From Actinoallomurus purpureus (GTDB taxonomy: Bacteria; Actinomycetota; Actinomycetes; Streptosporangiales; Streptosporangiaceae), in assembly GCF_024055795.1 (NCBI RefSeq), contig NZ_JAMXMY010000026.1, positions 93,561 to 157,560 of the forward strand: a DNA stretch of 64,000 nucleotides, given 5' to 3'. Positions 19,228-27,475 of this stretch are shown one piece after another. The position numbers and the translations under genes were made by a program. The notes under the pieces were generated by a model. It did not search any database. It was not told where the DNA came from and saw only the letters and a program-made list of their open reading frames with translations. Numbering within the stretch: position 1 is the stretch's first letter; the number at the start of each line of letters is the position of its first letter.

Positions 19228-19881
19228 TCATGAGTTCCACTGGTCGCAATACTCGATGTGGATCTCTCGCGCGTCGCCGAGAATGCCGTCGTTGGAGTGA
19301 AGCTCCGTGCAGAAGCGCGGGTAGCTCGGATGGACGGGGACGTAACCGGGACCGTTTCGGGCGACATCGAGGAAGTACCGGGCGGTCTCCCTGAACACCT
19401 TCGCGCTGCCGGTCATGAACAGGGTCTCGGCGTGGAGATGCTGGTGAAACAGGTCCCGGTTCTCCCGGTAACGCCGTGCTTCGCGGTTGATCACGGCTTC
19501 GCCCATGTGTGCAGAGTCGGGCAGCGTCACCGTCCTCGGACGGCCCGGGCCGAGTCGTCCGCGGACTTCCTTCCAGCGGGCGGGCGCGAACTGGAGCGAG
19601 TGATGAAGCAGGACGAGATCAAGCTGGCGCGTGCCGTCTTCGGGCAGTTCCAAGGACGGGGCCTGGTTGCCGCGCATTGGCAGGTGAATCAGTGAGCGCG
19701 GTGAAGAGGCGGCGAGCGCCCATAGGCCGCCGATTCGCCGTGCGGCGTCCTCGTCGAGGTAGGCGTCAAGGTGCCGATCGTGGTCGACCAGCACAGCGTG
19801 GACCAGTGGACGGGCGGGTCGGATGACCTTGAACTCCACTGCTCCGAAATATGCTTGATGGATGATGATGGACAGTTTCAT
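19228..19881 (-). CDS. Unrecognised 217-residue protein
   Basis: ATG 19881 preceded by a good ribosome site (GGAGAACCA then ATG). Soluble, with no signal peptide. It is rich in His and Arg, with KLSIIIHQAYFGAVEFKVI at the start, DHDRHLDAYLDEDAARRIGGLW, and a charged helical middle (REARRYRENRDLFHQHLHAETLF). It ends GDAREIHIEYCDQWNS. I do not recognise a domain. Its composition and ribosome site argue that it is real. Neighbours are a NYN nuclease and the damaged DUF2797/NDK pair, all on the same strand. Confidence 0.65.
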   Translation of the reverse strand: MKLSIIIHQAYFGAVEFKVIRPARPLVHAVLVDHDRHLDAYLDEDAARRIGGLWALAASSPRSLIHLPMRGNQAPSLELPEDGTRQLDLVLLHHSLQFAPARWKEVRGRLGPGRPRTVTLPDSAHMGEAVINREARRYRENRDLFHQHLHAETLFMTGSAKVFRETARYFLDVARNGPGYVPVHPSYPRFCTELHSNDGILGDAREIHIEYCDQWNS

Positions 19882-20094
19882 TGGTTCTCCAGAATCCTAG
19901 AACTCCGGCGAACCGAAGGGTGCAGATCGCCGAGATCACTAAGTGAACCGACCTGGGGCGGTCGCGTGGCATCAGGGCTTCCGGCCGATCCAGGCGAGCA
20001 GGGCCCTGACCTTGGTGGTCCTCAGTGGCCCTCGCGAAACGCCTCCCATGAAGTGGCGTTCGCGTCGTCGGCGATGAGACGGCGATGCGAGTGG

Positions 20095-20943
20095 TCAACA
20101 GTTTCTGGAGGACGGTGGACGGCCGCGAGGTTGGCCATGTCCTGTTCCGGTGTTCCCAGCCCGGCTTCGTCCCCCGCACCGGCGGACCGTAGCACGCACA
20201 GTGATCTCGTGCTCAAGAATTCCACCGCGCGCCGCCTCGCGCATAGGAGGCGGCGGGCAGTTCGTCGGGGCCGACGTCGATGACGGTCTCGTCCATCGCC
20301 GACCTTTTCGAACAAAGTGCCCGAGAGGTCCGCGCGACGGCCGACCGAGCGGGTCGAGCACCTGCCGGGCTCGTACTTCGCCGGTTGGAAGCGCCCACCA
20401 GGCATCGGCTTTGGCGCGTGCGCTGATCCGTTCGGTGGCCAGACCGCTGGCGGCGATGGTGCGCTCGGCTCGCCGGACGGCGGTATAGGGCCCGGTACCG
20501 AGCAGGATGGCAGTGATGGCGCCTTGTTCGAGGAGCCGGTCCCGCCCGCGGTCGGCGGCCGTCAGCCCGACCTTCAGCAACTCGGCGCCGAACCAGGCGA
20601 GGTAGAGGGCGTACGTGCGATCGTCGTCGCCGAGGGTGGCGTCGCGGGCGAGCGCTCGGCCGCGATCGCCGGCCGCGCAGGCCGGGCATTGCGCGTCGGT
20701 GCCTTTTTCGGGAACTTCGGTGGCCGTGGGGCAGGCGATGCGGCGGCTGCCGTTCCAAACACCAGTGCAGCGGCGCGGGCCGGTCAGCACCCACCCGATG
20801 CGCTGGCCGATGCGGACCGGCCGTGCGTACTCGCGGTCGGCCGGGACCGGGCCGTTGGCCTTATGCGCTGATGCGGTGAGCGTCGGAACGGCTGATTCCC
20901 AGTGCAGCCCGGTAGAACGCCAGGCGCTCGGATGATCGGTCAC
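20095..20943 (-). CDS. DUF2797 family protein with replaced C-terminal tail
   Basis: 282 codons from GTG 20943 (GGAAGG upstream). Residues ~5-200 fit DUF2797, a family common in actinomycetes and resembling GIY-YIG proteins: GQRIGWVLTGPRRCTGVW, Cys pair AQCPACAAGDRG, RTYALYLAWFGAELLKVGLTAADRGRDRLLEQGAI and ARAKADAWWALP. The last ~65 codons (GRRWTRPSSTSAPTNC onward) look like non-native low-complexity sequence. They begin where the 107-bp repeat shared with 43 kb starts. The gene is therefore probably truncated at its 3' end and may be non-functional. It overlaps the end of the NDK-like gene by 83 bp. Confidence 0.65.
   Translation of the reverse strand: MTDHPSAWRSTGLHWESAVPTLTASAHKANGPVPADREYARPVRIGQRIGWVLTGPRRCTGVWNGSRRIACPTATEVPEKGTDAQCPACAAGDRGRALARDATLGDDDRTYALYLAWFGAELLKVGLTAADRGRDRLLEQGAITAILLGTGPYTAVRRAERTIAASGLATERISARAKADAWWALPTGEVRARQVLDPLGRPSRGPLGHFVRKGRRWTRPSSTSAPTNCPPPPMREAARGGILEHEITVRATVRRCGGRSRAGNTGTGHGQPRGRPPSSRNC
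20177..20283. repeat. 107-bp dispersed repeat, copy A
   Basis: Matches 43237-43340 at most positions, with a few single-base indels, in the same orientation. On the minus strand both copies preserve the sense of a gene end: IDVGP(D/N)ELPA near one edge and RGG(A/G)RWNS then TGA. Downstream of that TGA the similarity continues through a TTGA(C/G)C ... TACGGT pair that could be an old promoter. Copy A replaces the 3' end of the DUF2797 gene. Confidence 0.8.
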
Positions 20944-21241
20944 GCTCGTACCTTCCATACAACTCGGCGAGGGTGTCGGACCCGGCCAGGTGCGTGATGT
21001 CGGCAAGCGCCTCGCCGGGGTTGTCCGGCATGTGCAGGTGGTTGCGGAGCTCATCGGCGCCCAGGACTTGGCGGATGGCCGCTTTGATCTGCTTGGCCGG
21101 GACCGGGTCTTCCCACAGCGTTCGCAGGACCAGCACCTGCACGGGCCCACCGGTCAGGTAGGCGTCGCGGGCGCCGACGTAGTCGGCACCATACGCCTCG
21201 GGGTAGAGCCGGCGAGTGGACCGCCCCGGCGAACCTTCCAA
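20861..21241 (-). CDS. Truncated nucleoside diphosphate kinase-like protein
   Basis: 126 codons from TTG 21241. LYPEAYGADYVGARDAYLTGGPVQVLVL and then RNHLHMPDNPGEALADI parallel the NDK core (F..L..YM.SGPV..MVL; RN.IHGSDS.E.A..EI), keeping the His expected to carry phosphate. The first ~45 residues of NDK, including the KPD strand, are absent, and a TAG lies 9 bases upstream of the start. GSD is changed to MPD. It is likely a decayed or diverged NDK-like domain. The 273-bp region to its right (21242-21514) shows no further gene. Confidence 0.55.
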   Translation of the reverse strand: MEGSPGRSTRRLYPEAYGADYVGARDAYLTGGPVQVLVLRTLWEDPVPAKQIKAAIRQVLGADELRNHLHMPDNPGEALADITHLAGSDTLAELYGRYERDRSSERLAFYRAALGISRSDAHRISA

Positions 21242-21514
21242 CCCCCGGCCTAGTCACTGCTGCGCGAATAGGTCGGGCGCCACGGCCCCGAGGCGGAGTC
21301 TGCGGGTGCCCGCCTGCTGGCGGACCTGCGGGAGCGACCTGAACCGCCGGTCGACTACAATTGGTTATCGATCAAGCGCTTAGGGTAGTTCCAGGTTATC
21401 GACCTCCCCATCAGCGAGTCCCCTCCGTCACCTGCCCACCGCCGGTCGAGGCGGGAGCCGGCGGATCCTCAACCGTGTGACCCCAGGATCACGAACCCGA
21501 ATGGAGAACCCCCC

Positions 21515-22018
21515 ATGGCCGTGTCTTCTCCGGAACGCCTGCGGATGCGCTTCGATCTCCTCGACGTGGACGGCAGCGGTGCGCTGACGTTCGCCGACTT
21601 CGCCCTCTACGCTTCGCGCGTGTGCGTCGTCCTAGGCGTGCCCTCCGATTCGCCAAAGGCCAAGGCCCTGGCGGAAGGGTGCCGGCGCTTCTGGGATGGC
21701 CTGGCCGCCGCTGCCGACCGGAACAAGGACGGGAAGGTCGGCTTCGAGGAGTACTCCTCGTTCTCGCACGACGACGCGTGGTTCGCCGAGTATGGGGAGG
21801 CGTACGTGGCGGCGGTGTCCACCGTCTGCGACCTGGACGACGACGGCCTCATCGAGCGCGATCACTTCCTCGGCCTTCACAGTGCCGCGGGTTTCCCGCT
21901 GGCGTACTCGACGAAGCTCTTCAGCGACCTGGACAGCGGAGAGGCCGGCCGGGTGAGCTCGGACAGGTTCGCCGAGTTCCTGCGAGCGTTCTACACCGGC
22001 GCCGACGACCTGCTCTGA
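21515..22018 (+). CDS. EF-hand calcium-binding protein (calerythrin-like)
   Basis: 167 residues, ATG with GGAGAA upstream. Four EF-hand loops can be seen: DVDGSGALTFADF (~residue 17), DRNKDGKVGFEEY (~68), DLDDDGLIERDHF (~107) and a weaker fourth DLDSGEAGRVSSDRF (~142). The first three have good Ca2+ ligand spacing. Cytoplasmic, resembling the four-EF-hand calerythrin family of Streptomyces/Saccharopolyspora that buffers or senses Ca2+. Single gene; the next start, at 22044, belongs to a broken ligase. Confidence 0.92.
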   Translation: MAVSSPERLRMRFDLLDVDGSGALTFADFALYASRVCVVLGVPSDSPKAKALAEGCRRFWDGLAAAADRNKDGKVGFEEYSSFSHDDAWFAEYGEAYVAAVSTVCDLDDDGLIERDHFLGLHSAAGFPLAYSTKLFSDLDSGEAGRVSSDRFAEFLRAFYTGADDLL

Positions 22019-22043
22019 CGCGGGCGGTGCCGCGCGCGCTCTC

Positions 22044-22590
22044 ATGCTGGTGTGCAGCGATCGCACGGTGAGCCACGTCGAGTTGATGGCGCTGGCGGAC
22101 GCACGGGCGGCCAGGCTTGCGGACTGCGGGATCGGGCCGGGTGATCTCGTAGGGCTGTGCCTGCCCAACGGCTGCGAGTGGGTGGTGGCGTACCTGGCGC
22201 TGGCCCGGCTCCAGGCGTGCTGCGTGCCGCTGAACGCGGCGTCGGCCGTCACGGAGGTTGCCCATGTGGTCCGCGACTGCGGCATGCGCGCGCTGTTCGT
22301 GTCCGCCGATCGGGCCGAGGCGCTGGAGGAGGCATGCGCGGACCGGGTGCTGCTCTGCCCGGACGGCGCGGTCCCCCGAGCCCGGTCGGCACCCGAGCGC
22401 GAGTCCGGGCAGGCGGCGCCCGCCGGCGTCGCCTGCCTGGCCTACACCTCCGGGACGACGGGGACTCCCAAAGGAGTCATCCAGACGTGGCGAGCGGTTC
22501 GCGCCGGTAGCTCCAACCTGGGGAGACGGCTGCGGCTCGGCCCACGGGATCGGGTAGTGACGGCGCTGCCGCTGGCACACACCAACGTCC
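22044..22590 (+). pseudogene. AMP-dependent acyl-CoA ligase remnant (N-terminal half)
   Basis: It reads like the N-terminal domain of a FadD-type ligase: LADCGIGPGDLVGLCLPNGCEWVVAYLALARLQACCVPLN and the ATP loop YTSGTTGTPKGVIQTW, then VVTALPLAHT, after which similarity stops. The usual first ~30 residues and the entire C-terminal two thirds are missing. Between 22590 and 22744 the sequence carries no recognisable coding. It is a deletion remnant, probably of a gene related to the intact ligase at 24601-26157. Confidence 0.8.
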
Positions 22591-22743
22591 CTGCCCGAGG
22601 TGCGGCCGCCAGCAACTCGCCGGGGAGACGCTGTCCACTATGGTCACCGTCGCGATCACGGCGATGCCGTCCGGGCGGTGGGCGGTGTGGCCGGTCGGTC
22701 ACGTCGTGCCGCGACAACAGCAGCTGCGGCGGGAATCAAGTCC

Positions 22744-23637
22744 TCAGGCGTGCGCTGTGGCAGGGACGTCGACCCGTGTGGCCAGGATCTGGGCCTCCAG
22801 CACCGGTTTCCGATTGGCCTCGAGAAAGTCGGGGGCCACGCACAGGAAGAGCGTGTGCCCGTCCGAGCCGCCAAGCGCGCAGGCGAACACGCCCGTGCCG
22901 GGGACGATCTCGTCCACGATCTCGCCACCCTCGCGGACGCGGACCGCGCGGCCGCCGATGGCGTCGGCGACCCAGAGGCAGCCTTCGGCGTCGAGCGTGC
23001 ACCCGTCAGGGGCCACGACGAGCTCGCTCATCGCCTTGTCGAGGGCGGAATGTTGCGGTGGCTGTCCGAACGCCGCCCACGTCCGGCGGTTGGTGAGGGT
23101 TCCGTCGGCGGTGATGTCGAACGCGGTGATCCGGTTGCCGAAGGTCTCGTCGACGAGCAGGACGCCGTCCGGGGTCACCACGGCGCCGTTGGGGAACCAG
23201 AGATCCGTCGCCGCCACAGCGGTGGTGCCGTCCGGATCGACCCGGACCAGGCTCGTACTCGCGACGGGCTCGCCCGCCATCAGATCGAAGCCGAAGTTCC
23301 CGACGTACGCCCGCCCGTTGGAGTCGACAATCATGTCATTCAAGTGCCCCAGGGCGTAGCTGCTGATGTCGGCGTGTATCGCGAGGGTGCCGTCGGTTTC
23401 GCGGCGCAGGATCGTGCGGTCATGCTGGGACACGATGAGCAGCCGGCCGTCCGGAAGCCAGCCCAGTCCCGACGGCTGACCCGGGACCTCCGCCTCGGTG
23501 CGACGGTCCGAACCGTCCTGAGCTGCGGAGAGAACTCGGCAAGTGTAGAAGTCGGCGAACCAGATCCGTCCGTCGCGCCAACGCGGGCACTCGGTGAAGG
23601 ACATCTGGTCGACCACGGTGCTGATCTCGTGACTCAT
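22744..23637 (-). CDS. SMP-30/gluconolactonase-family lactonase
   Basis: 297 residues, ATG start. Six-bladed propeller family: FTECPRWRDGRIWFADFYTCRVL (metal-binding Glu), SGLGWLPDGRLLIVSQHDR, GHLNDMIVDSNGRAYVGNFGFD (Asn), FPNGAVVTPDGVLLVDETFGNRI and AEGCLWVADAIGG (Asp). The enzymes hydrolyse lactones using a divalent metal. It is divergent from the enoyl-CoA hydratase gene, with a partial copy of the cluster's palindrome between them. It therefore probably belongs to the TetR-controlled catabolic cluster, opening a lactone intermediate; the substrate is unknown. Confidence 0.9.
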   Translation of the reverse strand: MSHEISTVVDQMSFTECPRWRDGRIWFADFYTCRVLSAAQDGSDRRTEAEVPGQPSGLGWLPDGRLLIVSQHDRTILRRETDGTLAIHADISSYALGHLNDMIVDSNGRAYVGNFGFDLMAGEPVASTSLVRVDPDGTTAVAATDLWFPNGAVVTPDGVLLVDETFGNRITAFDITADGTLTNRRTWAAFGQPPQHSALDKAMSELVVAPDGCTLDAEGCLWVADAIGGRAVRVREGGEIVDEIVPGTGVFACALGGSDGHTLFLCVAPDFLEANRKPVLEAQILATRVDVPATAHA

Positions 23638-23692
23638 GACTGTCCTCCGGTGGACGGGCCGGGCGTGGGTCAGGCCACATTCACCCGCAAGC

Positions 23693-23706
23693 TGATGATA
23701 TTGTCA
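23693..23706. promoter_or_regulatory. Probable TetR operator, weaker copy
   Basis: On the minus strand TGACAATATCATCA matches the 14-bp palindrome at 26200 in 10 of 14 positions, with an intact TGACAA half. It lies between the divergent lactonase (start 23637) and enoyl-CoA hydratase (start 23711), 4 bp before the latter's ATG. Confidence 0.45.
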
Positions 23707-23710
23707 AGTT

Positions 23711-24511
23711 ATGGCGAACGAAACGAGCGGCACGGCCGACGGTGATCCGGTCCCGCTGGTACGGATGACGCGGGAGGGCGGCGTCGCGACGGTTGTCCTG
23801 GACTCAGTACACAACCGCAACGCCCTTTCCCGGCGGCTGCTCGTCCAGCTCGCCGCCGAACTGGACGCGGCCGAAGCCGATCCAGGTGTTCGCGTCATCG
23901 TGCTGACTGGCGCCGGGCCAACGTTCTGCGCAGGTGCCGACCTGCGGGAGCAGCAGGACGGACTCGGTCAGGGGTCGGTCTCGATGCCGGACATCCTCAA
24001 CCGGATCTTCGAACACCGCTGTCCGGTCGTGGCGCGGGTCAATGGGACCACCCGGGCTGGCGGGGTTGGCTTGATGGCGGCGTGCGACCTGGTCGTGGTG
24101 CCGGACACCGCGACCTTTGCGTTCAGCGAGGTCCGCATCGGGGTAGTGCCCGCCGTCATCGCTGTGCCAGTGCTGCTGCGCATGAACGCCACTGTCGCCC
24201 ACGAGTATTTTCTTACGGGCGAGGTGTTCGACGCCGCGGTGGCGGAGCGGTCCGGGCTGGTGAACCGCGCGGTGCCGGAGTTCGAGCTGGACGACGCCGT
24301 AACAGGCTACGTCGACGCGTTGACCAGGGGCGGGCCCCTTGCCCTGGCGGCCGCGAAGCAGCTGCGGCGCACCGTACCCGGGGTCGAACCGCGACGTGCC
24401 TTCCCTCGCCTGCAGGAGCTGTCCGAACACCACTTCGCGAGCGAAGAAGGGCAGGCGGGCATCTCGGCGTTTCGCGCACGCCGTCCTGCTCCGTGGATGT
24501 CCGGCCGCTGA
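23711..24511 (+). CDS. Enoyl-CoA hydratase/isomerase family protein
   Basis: 266 residues, ATG with no obvious ribosome site (possibly leaderless). Crotonase fold: ALSRRLLVQLAAELDAAEADPGVRVIVLTGAGPTFCAGADL (oxyanion hole AGADL), NGTTRAGGVGLMAACDLVVV, FAFSEVRIGVVPAVIA and the C-terminal trimerisation helices. The residue pattern at the second catalytic position (SEVRIG, where hydratases carry Glu) suggests hydratase activity. It acts on an enoyl-CoA in the acyl-CoA pathway of this cluster, possibly the hydration after carboxylation as in leucine or acyclic-terpene degradation. Confidence 0.9.
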   Translation: MANETSGTADGDPVPLVRMTREGGVATVVLDSVHNRNALSRRLLVQLAAELDAAEADPGVRVIVLTGAGPTFCAGADLREQQDGLGQGSVSMPDILNRIFEHRCPVVARVNGTTRAGGVGLMAACDLVVVPDTATFAFSEVRIGVVPAVIAVPVLLRMNATVAHEYFLTGEVFDAAVAERSGLVNRAVPEFELDDAVTGYVDALTRGGPLALAAAKQLRRTVPGVEPRRAFPRLQELSEHHFASEEGQAGISAFRARRPAPWMSGR

Positions 24512-24558
24512 CCTGGCGGCGCCAAGACGGCCGCCTCGGCATCGGGATCTACTTCGTT

Positions 24559-24599
24559 GGCCGGTCCTCTGTCGCCAAGCGAGAGGGGACCGACCGGCC
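24559..24599. terminator. Hairpin between convergent hydratase and ligase genes
   Basis: GGCCGGTC and CTCT on the left pair with GAGAGG and GACCGGCC on the right, with a small bulge, in the 89-bp gap between two converging genes. Probably a bidirectional terminator. There is no long T-run. Confidence 0.55.
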
Positions 24600-24600
24600 G

Positions 24601-26157
24601 TCAGCGGGTGACGGCCTCGTGGGTGCCCGTGTAGATCGACCGCAGCTCCCGCTTAAGTAGTTTCCCCGTGGCGGTGCGGGGGAGCCCATCGACGAACTCG
24701 ACGCGTCGGGGGCACTTGAAGTGCGCCAACCGCTCCCGGACCCAGCCGACCAGCTCCTCCGCGGTCAGCGTCGAGTCCGTCCGCCGCACGACCACTGCGG
24801 TGACAGTCTCGCCCCACCGCTCGTCGGGCACGCCGATCACCGCGACGTCGTCCACGTCGGGATGGCGGTACAGCACCTGCTCGACCTCGATCGGGTACAC
24901 GTTCTCGCCACCGGTGATGACCATGTCCTTCTTGCGGTCCACAAGCGACACGAAACCGTCCTCGTCGGCGCGGCCGAGATCTCCGGTGTGGAACCAGCCT
25001 CCGCGCAGCGCCTCGGCAGTCTCGACCGGCTTGCCCCAATACCCGGCGAACACGTTCGGCCCGCGCACGACGAGTTCGCCGACCTCGCCGACCGGTACCA
25101 CGCGATCGTTGTCGTCGACGAGCCGCCACTGCAGATGGGTCACCGGTTGGCCGACTGAGCCCGCCTTGCGCGCGAGGTGCTCGACGGTCAGGACGGAACA
25201 GGTGGGCGAGGTCTCGGTCATGCCGAAGCCCTCGGTGAAGTTCCAGCCGCGCTGCTGGAAGAACTCGAGGGTTGTCAGCGGCGTCGGCGATCCCCCGGAC
25301 GCCGCGAACCGCAGGGCGCCCAGGTCCGCCCGGTCGATCTCTTCCGAGTGGGCGAGCGCCGTCCACATCGCGGCGACCAAGAACATCACCGTGGCCCGCT
25401 CGCTCGCCATCGTCCGCACCACCTGGCCGGGTACGAACGACTCGAGGATCACGGAGGTGCCGCCGAGGTAGAGCAGGGGCAGGGTGAGGATCCCGAGGCC
25501 GCCGATGTGGAACAGCGGAGCGGCCGTCACCGTGCGGTCGTGGCGGCTCAGCCCGCTGCCCAGCTCCACGGAGTGGATCGCTTGCCACAACAGGTTGCCA
25601 TGGGTGAGCATTGCTCCCTTGGGCCGTCCCGTCGTGCCCGATGTGTACATGATCACCGCGATGTCGTGCTCCGCGACATCGCGCTCCAATGGTTCAGGGG
25701 AGCCCGACGCCACCAGGGTCTCGAACGGAGAGGGAGCCCCCGTGGCCCGCTTGGCCGCCGAGGGGATCTCTATGAGGGTGTGCACCGGTAGGTCCTTCGT
25801 GGCACCGTAAGCCACCGCCGAGAAGGTGTCCGAATGGAGTAGCGCCGACACGCCGGCGTCGGCGAGGACATAGCGCACCTCGCCCTCGGAAAGCCGGTAG
25901 TTCACCGGCACGGTGATCGCGCCGAGTTTGGCGGCGGCGAGGAACACCTCGATGAACTCCGGGCTGTTCAGGGCCAGGATCCCGACCCGGTCCCCGCGCC
26001 GGACCCCTTTGCGGTGCAGTGCGTCGGCGAGAGCGCTCGTCCGCGCATGGAGGTCGCTGTACGTCCGGCGGCGGCCCGTGTCCCCGTCCACCAGTGCCGT
26101 CGCCGTCGGCGTGCGGAACGCCCGTCCCGCGACCCACGATCCGATGCCTGCGTCCAT
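24601..26157 (-). CDS. Acyl-CoA synthetase (AMP-dependent, FadD-like)
   Basis: 518 residues, ATG start. Complete ANL-superfamily enzyme: VIMYTSGTTGRPKGAMLTHGN (P-loop), FTEGFGMTETSPT (A5), GWFHTGDLGRADEDGFVSLVDRKKDMVITGGENVYPIEVE (A7-A8 hinge) and the C-terminal catalytic lysine in LPRTATGKLLKRELR. It activates a carboxylic acid to its CoA thioester, the entry step of the cluster. It is transcribed leftward and divergently from the acyl-CoA dehydrogenase gene. The intergenic palindrome lies 42-56 bp from its start. Confidence 0.94.
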   Translation of the reverse strand: MDAGIGSWVAGRAFRTPTATALVDGDTGRRRTYSDLHARTSALADALHRKGVRRGDRVGILALNSPEFIEVFLAAAKLGAITVPVNYRLSEGEVRYVLADAGVSALLHSDTFSAVAYGATKDLPVHTLIEIPSAAKRATGAPSPFETLVASGSPEPLERDVAEHDIAVIMYTSGTTGRPKGAMLTHGNLLWQAIHSVELGSGLSRHDRTVTAAPLFHIGGLGILTLPLLYLGGTSVILESFVPGQVVRTMASERATVMFLVAAMWTALAHSEEIDRADLGALRFAASGGSPTPLTTLEFFQQRGWNFTEGFGMTETSPTCSVLTVEHLARKAGSVGQPVTHLQWRLVDDNDRVVPVGEVGELVVRGPNVFAGYWGKPVETAEALRGGWFHTGDLGRADEDGFVSLVDRKKDMVITGGENVYPIEVEQVLYRHPDVDDVAVIGVPDERWGETVTAVVVRRTDSTLTAEELVGWVRERLAHFKCPRRVEFVDGLPRTATGKLLKRELRSIYTGTHEAVTR

Positions 26158-26199
26158 GCCGGCTCCCTCGCGTTCGGACTGCTGCGACCGATCAATACT

Positions 26200-26213
26200 T
26201 GACTAATTTGTCA
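26200..26213. promoter_or_regulatory. Probable TetR operator in divergent fadD/acyl-CoA dehydrogenase promoter
   Basis: TGACTAATTTGTCA is a near-perfect dyad in the 66-bp space between two divergent catabolic genes, 10 bp before the dehydrogenase ATG. A copy with one change is at 34541 and a weaker one at 23693. The cluster's TetR protein (33847-34527) is the natural candidate to bind it, which would repress both directions until an acyl-CoA ligand appears. Confidence 0.7.
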
Positions 26214-26223
26214 TGTTAGCCAC

Positions 26224-27420
26224 ATGCTGGGCTCAGACGCCAGAGAGGAATTCCGAATGGTCAGGGTGGATCGTGGCGGTGGGCGGCAGATCGTCGGTAC
26301 GGCAGAGCGCAAGGCGCTCGATGACCTCGTGGCGGAGTTCGCCCGCCGGGAAGTGCTTGGCCACATCGACGAGTGGGAGGTGGCAGGGGAACTGCCCCGG
26401 GAACTGCACAGGGCCGCCGGAGCCGCGGGCCTGCTTGGACTCGGCTTCCCGGAGGAGCTCGGCGGTGGTGGCGGCCACCTGGACCTGATGGCCGCCCTCG
26501 AGGGGCTCGTGTGGAACGGTGTGTCGACGGGTGTGATCTCGGCGCTGTTCTCGCACTGCATCGCACTGCCATCGATCGTCGCGCACGGCACGGCCGAGCA
26601 GCGGGAGAAGTTCGTCCGCCCGACGCTCGCCGGTGAGCTGATCGGGGCGCTGGCTGTGACGGAACCCGACGGTGGTTCCGACGTTGCGGCCCTACGTACG
26701 CGAGCGGTCCGGGATGGCGACCATTACCTCGTCAACGGAACAAAGATCTTCATCACCTCCGGCGTGCGTGCGGACTTCGTGACCGTCGCCGTCCGTACAG
26801 GAGAGCCCGGTCACCGCGGGATCTCGCTCATAGTCGTCGAGCGCGGCACGCCCGGGTTCACGGTGTCGCGCAAGCTCGACAAGATGGGCTGGCGGTCGTC
26901 GGACACCGCGGAACTGGCGTTCGCCGACGCCCGAGTCCCGGTGGCCAACCTGGTCGGCCCGGAGAACGCGGGGTTCCGTCAGATCATGGAGCAGTTCCAG
27001 TCAGAGCGGCTGTCGATGGCGGTGCAGTGCGTCGCTGTCGCACGCCGCTGCCTCGACCTGACCGTGGACTGGGTGCGTGAGCGGTCGACCTTCGGAGCCC
27101 CGCTCGCTTCTCGTCAGGTGGTCCGGCACAAGATCGCCGAGATGGCCCGGCAGACGGACGTCGCGCACACCTATGTCTGGTCGGTCGCGGCCCGCTGGGC
27201 GGCGGGCGAGGAGGTCAGCGCCGAAGTTTCGATGGCCAAGAACACCGCCGTCTACGCCTGCGAGCACGTCGTCCACGAGGCGGTCCAGCTGCACGGCGGG
27301 ATGGGGTTCATGCGCGAGTACGAGGTAGAGCGGCACTACCGGGACATCCGCGTGATGGGCATCGGCGGCGGAACCAACGAGATCATGAACGACGTCATCG
27401 CCAAGCGGATCGGCCTGTGA
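26224..27420 (+). CDS. Acyl-CoA dehydrogenase
   Basis: 398 residues. ATG 26224 follows the operator; an internal GTG or ATG is possible. FAD flavoprotein of the standard family: LGLGFPEELGGGGGHLDL, ALAVTEPDGGSDVAALRTRAVRDGDHYLVNGTKIFITSG, WRSSDTAELAFADARVP, QVVRHKIAEMARQTDVA, and the C-terminal HGGMGFMREYEVERHYRDIRVMGIGGGTNEIM with the catalytic Glu in the GGTNEI region. It introduces the 2,3-double bond into the acyl-CoA before carboxylation. First gene of the rightward operon. Confidence 0.95.
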   Translation: MLGSDAREEFRMVRVDRGGGRQIVGTAERKALDDLVAEFARREVLGHIDEWEVAGELPRELHRAAGAAGLLGLGFPEELGGGGGHLDLMAALEGLVWNGVSTGVISALFSHCIALPSIVAHGTAEQREKFVRPTLAGELIGALAVTEPDGGSDVAALRTRAVRDGDHYLVNGTKIFITSGVRADFVTVAVRTGEPGHRGISLIVVERGTPGFTVSRKLDKMGWRSSDTAELAFADARVPVANLVGPENAGFRQIMEQFQSERLSMAVQCVAVARRCLDLTVDWVRERSTFGAPLASRQVVRHKIAEMARQTDVAHTYVWSVAARWAAGEEVSAEVSMAKNTAVYACEHVVHEAVQLHGGMGFMREYEVERHYRDIRVMGIGGGTNEIMNDVIAKRIGL

Positions 27421-27475
27421 ATCAGCGCGGAGACGACGCAACGGCCGGGTTGTCCCGGCCGGGGAAAGGTGTGTG

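Noticed and set aside
17984..19300. 438-codon plus-strand gene across 18-19.3 kb
   Set aside because: Mostly antisense to the NYN gene; only a short aldehyde dehydrogenase-like stretch is protein-like, so it is called a remnant.
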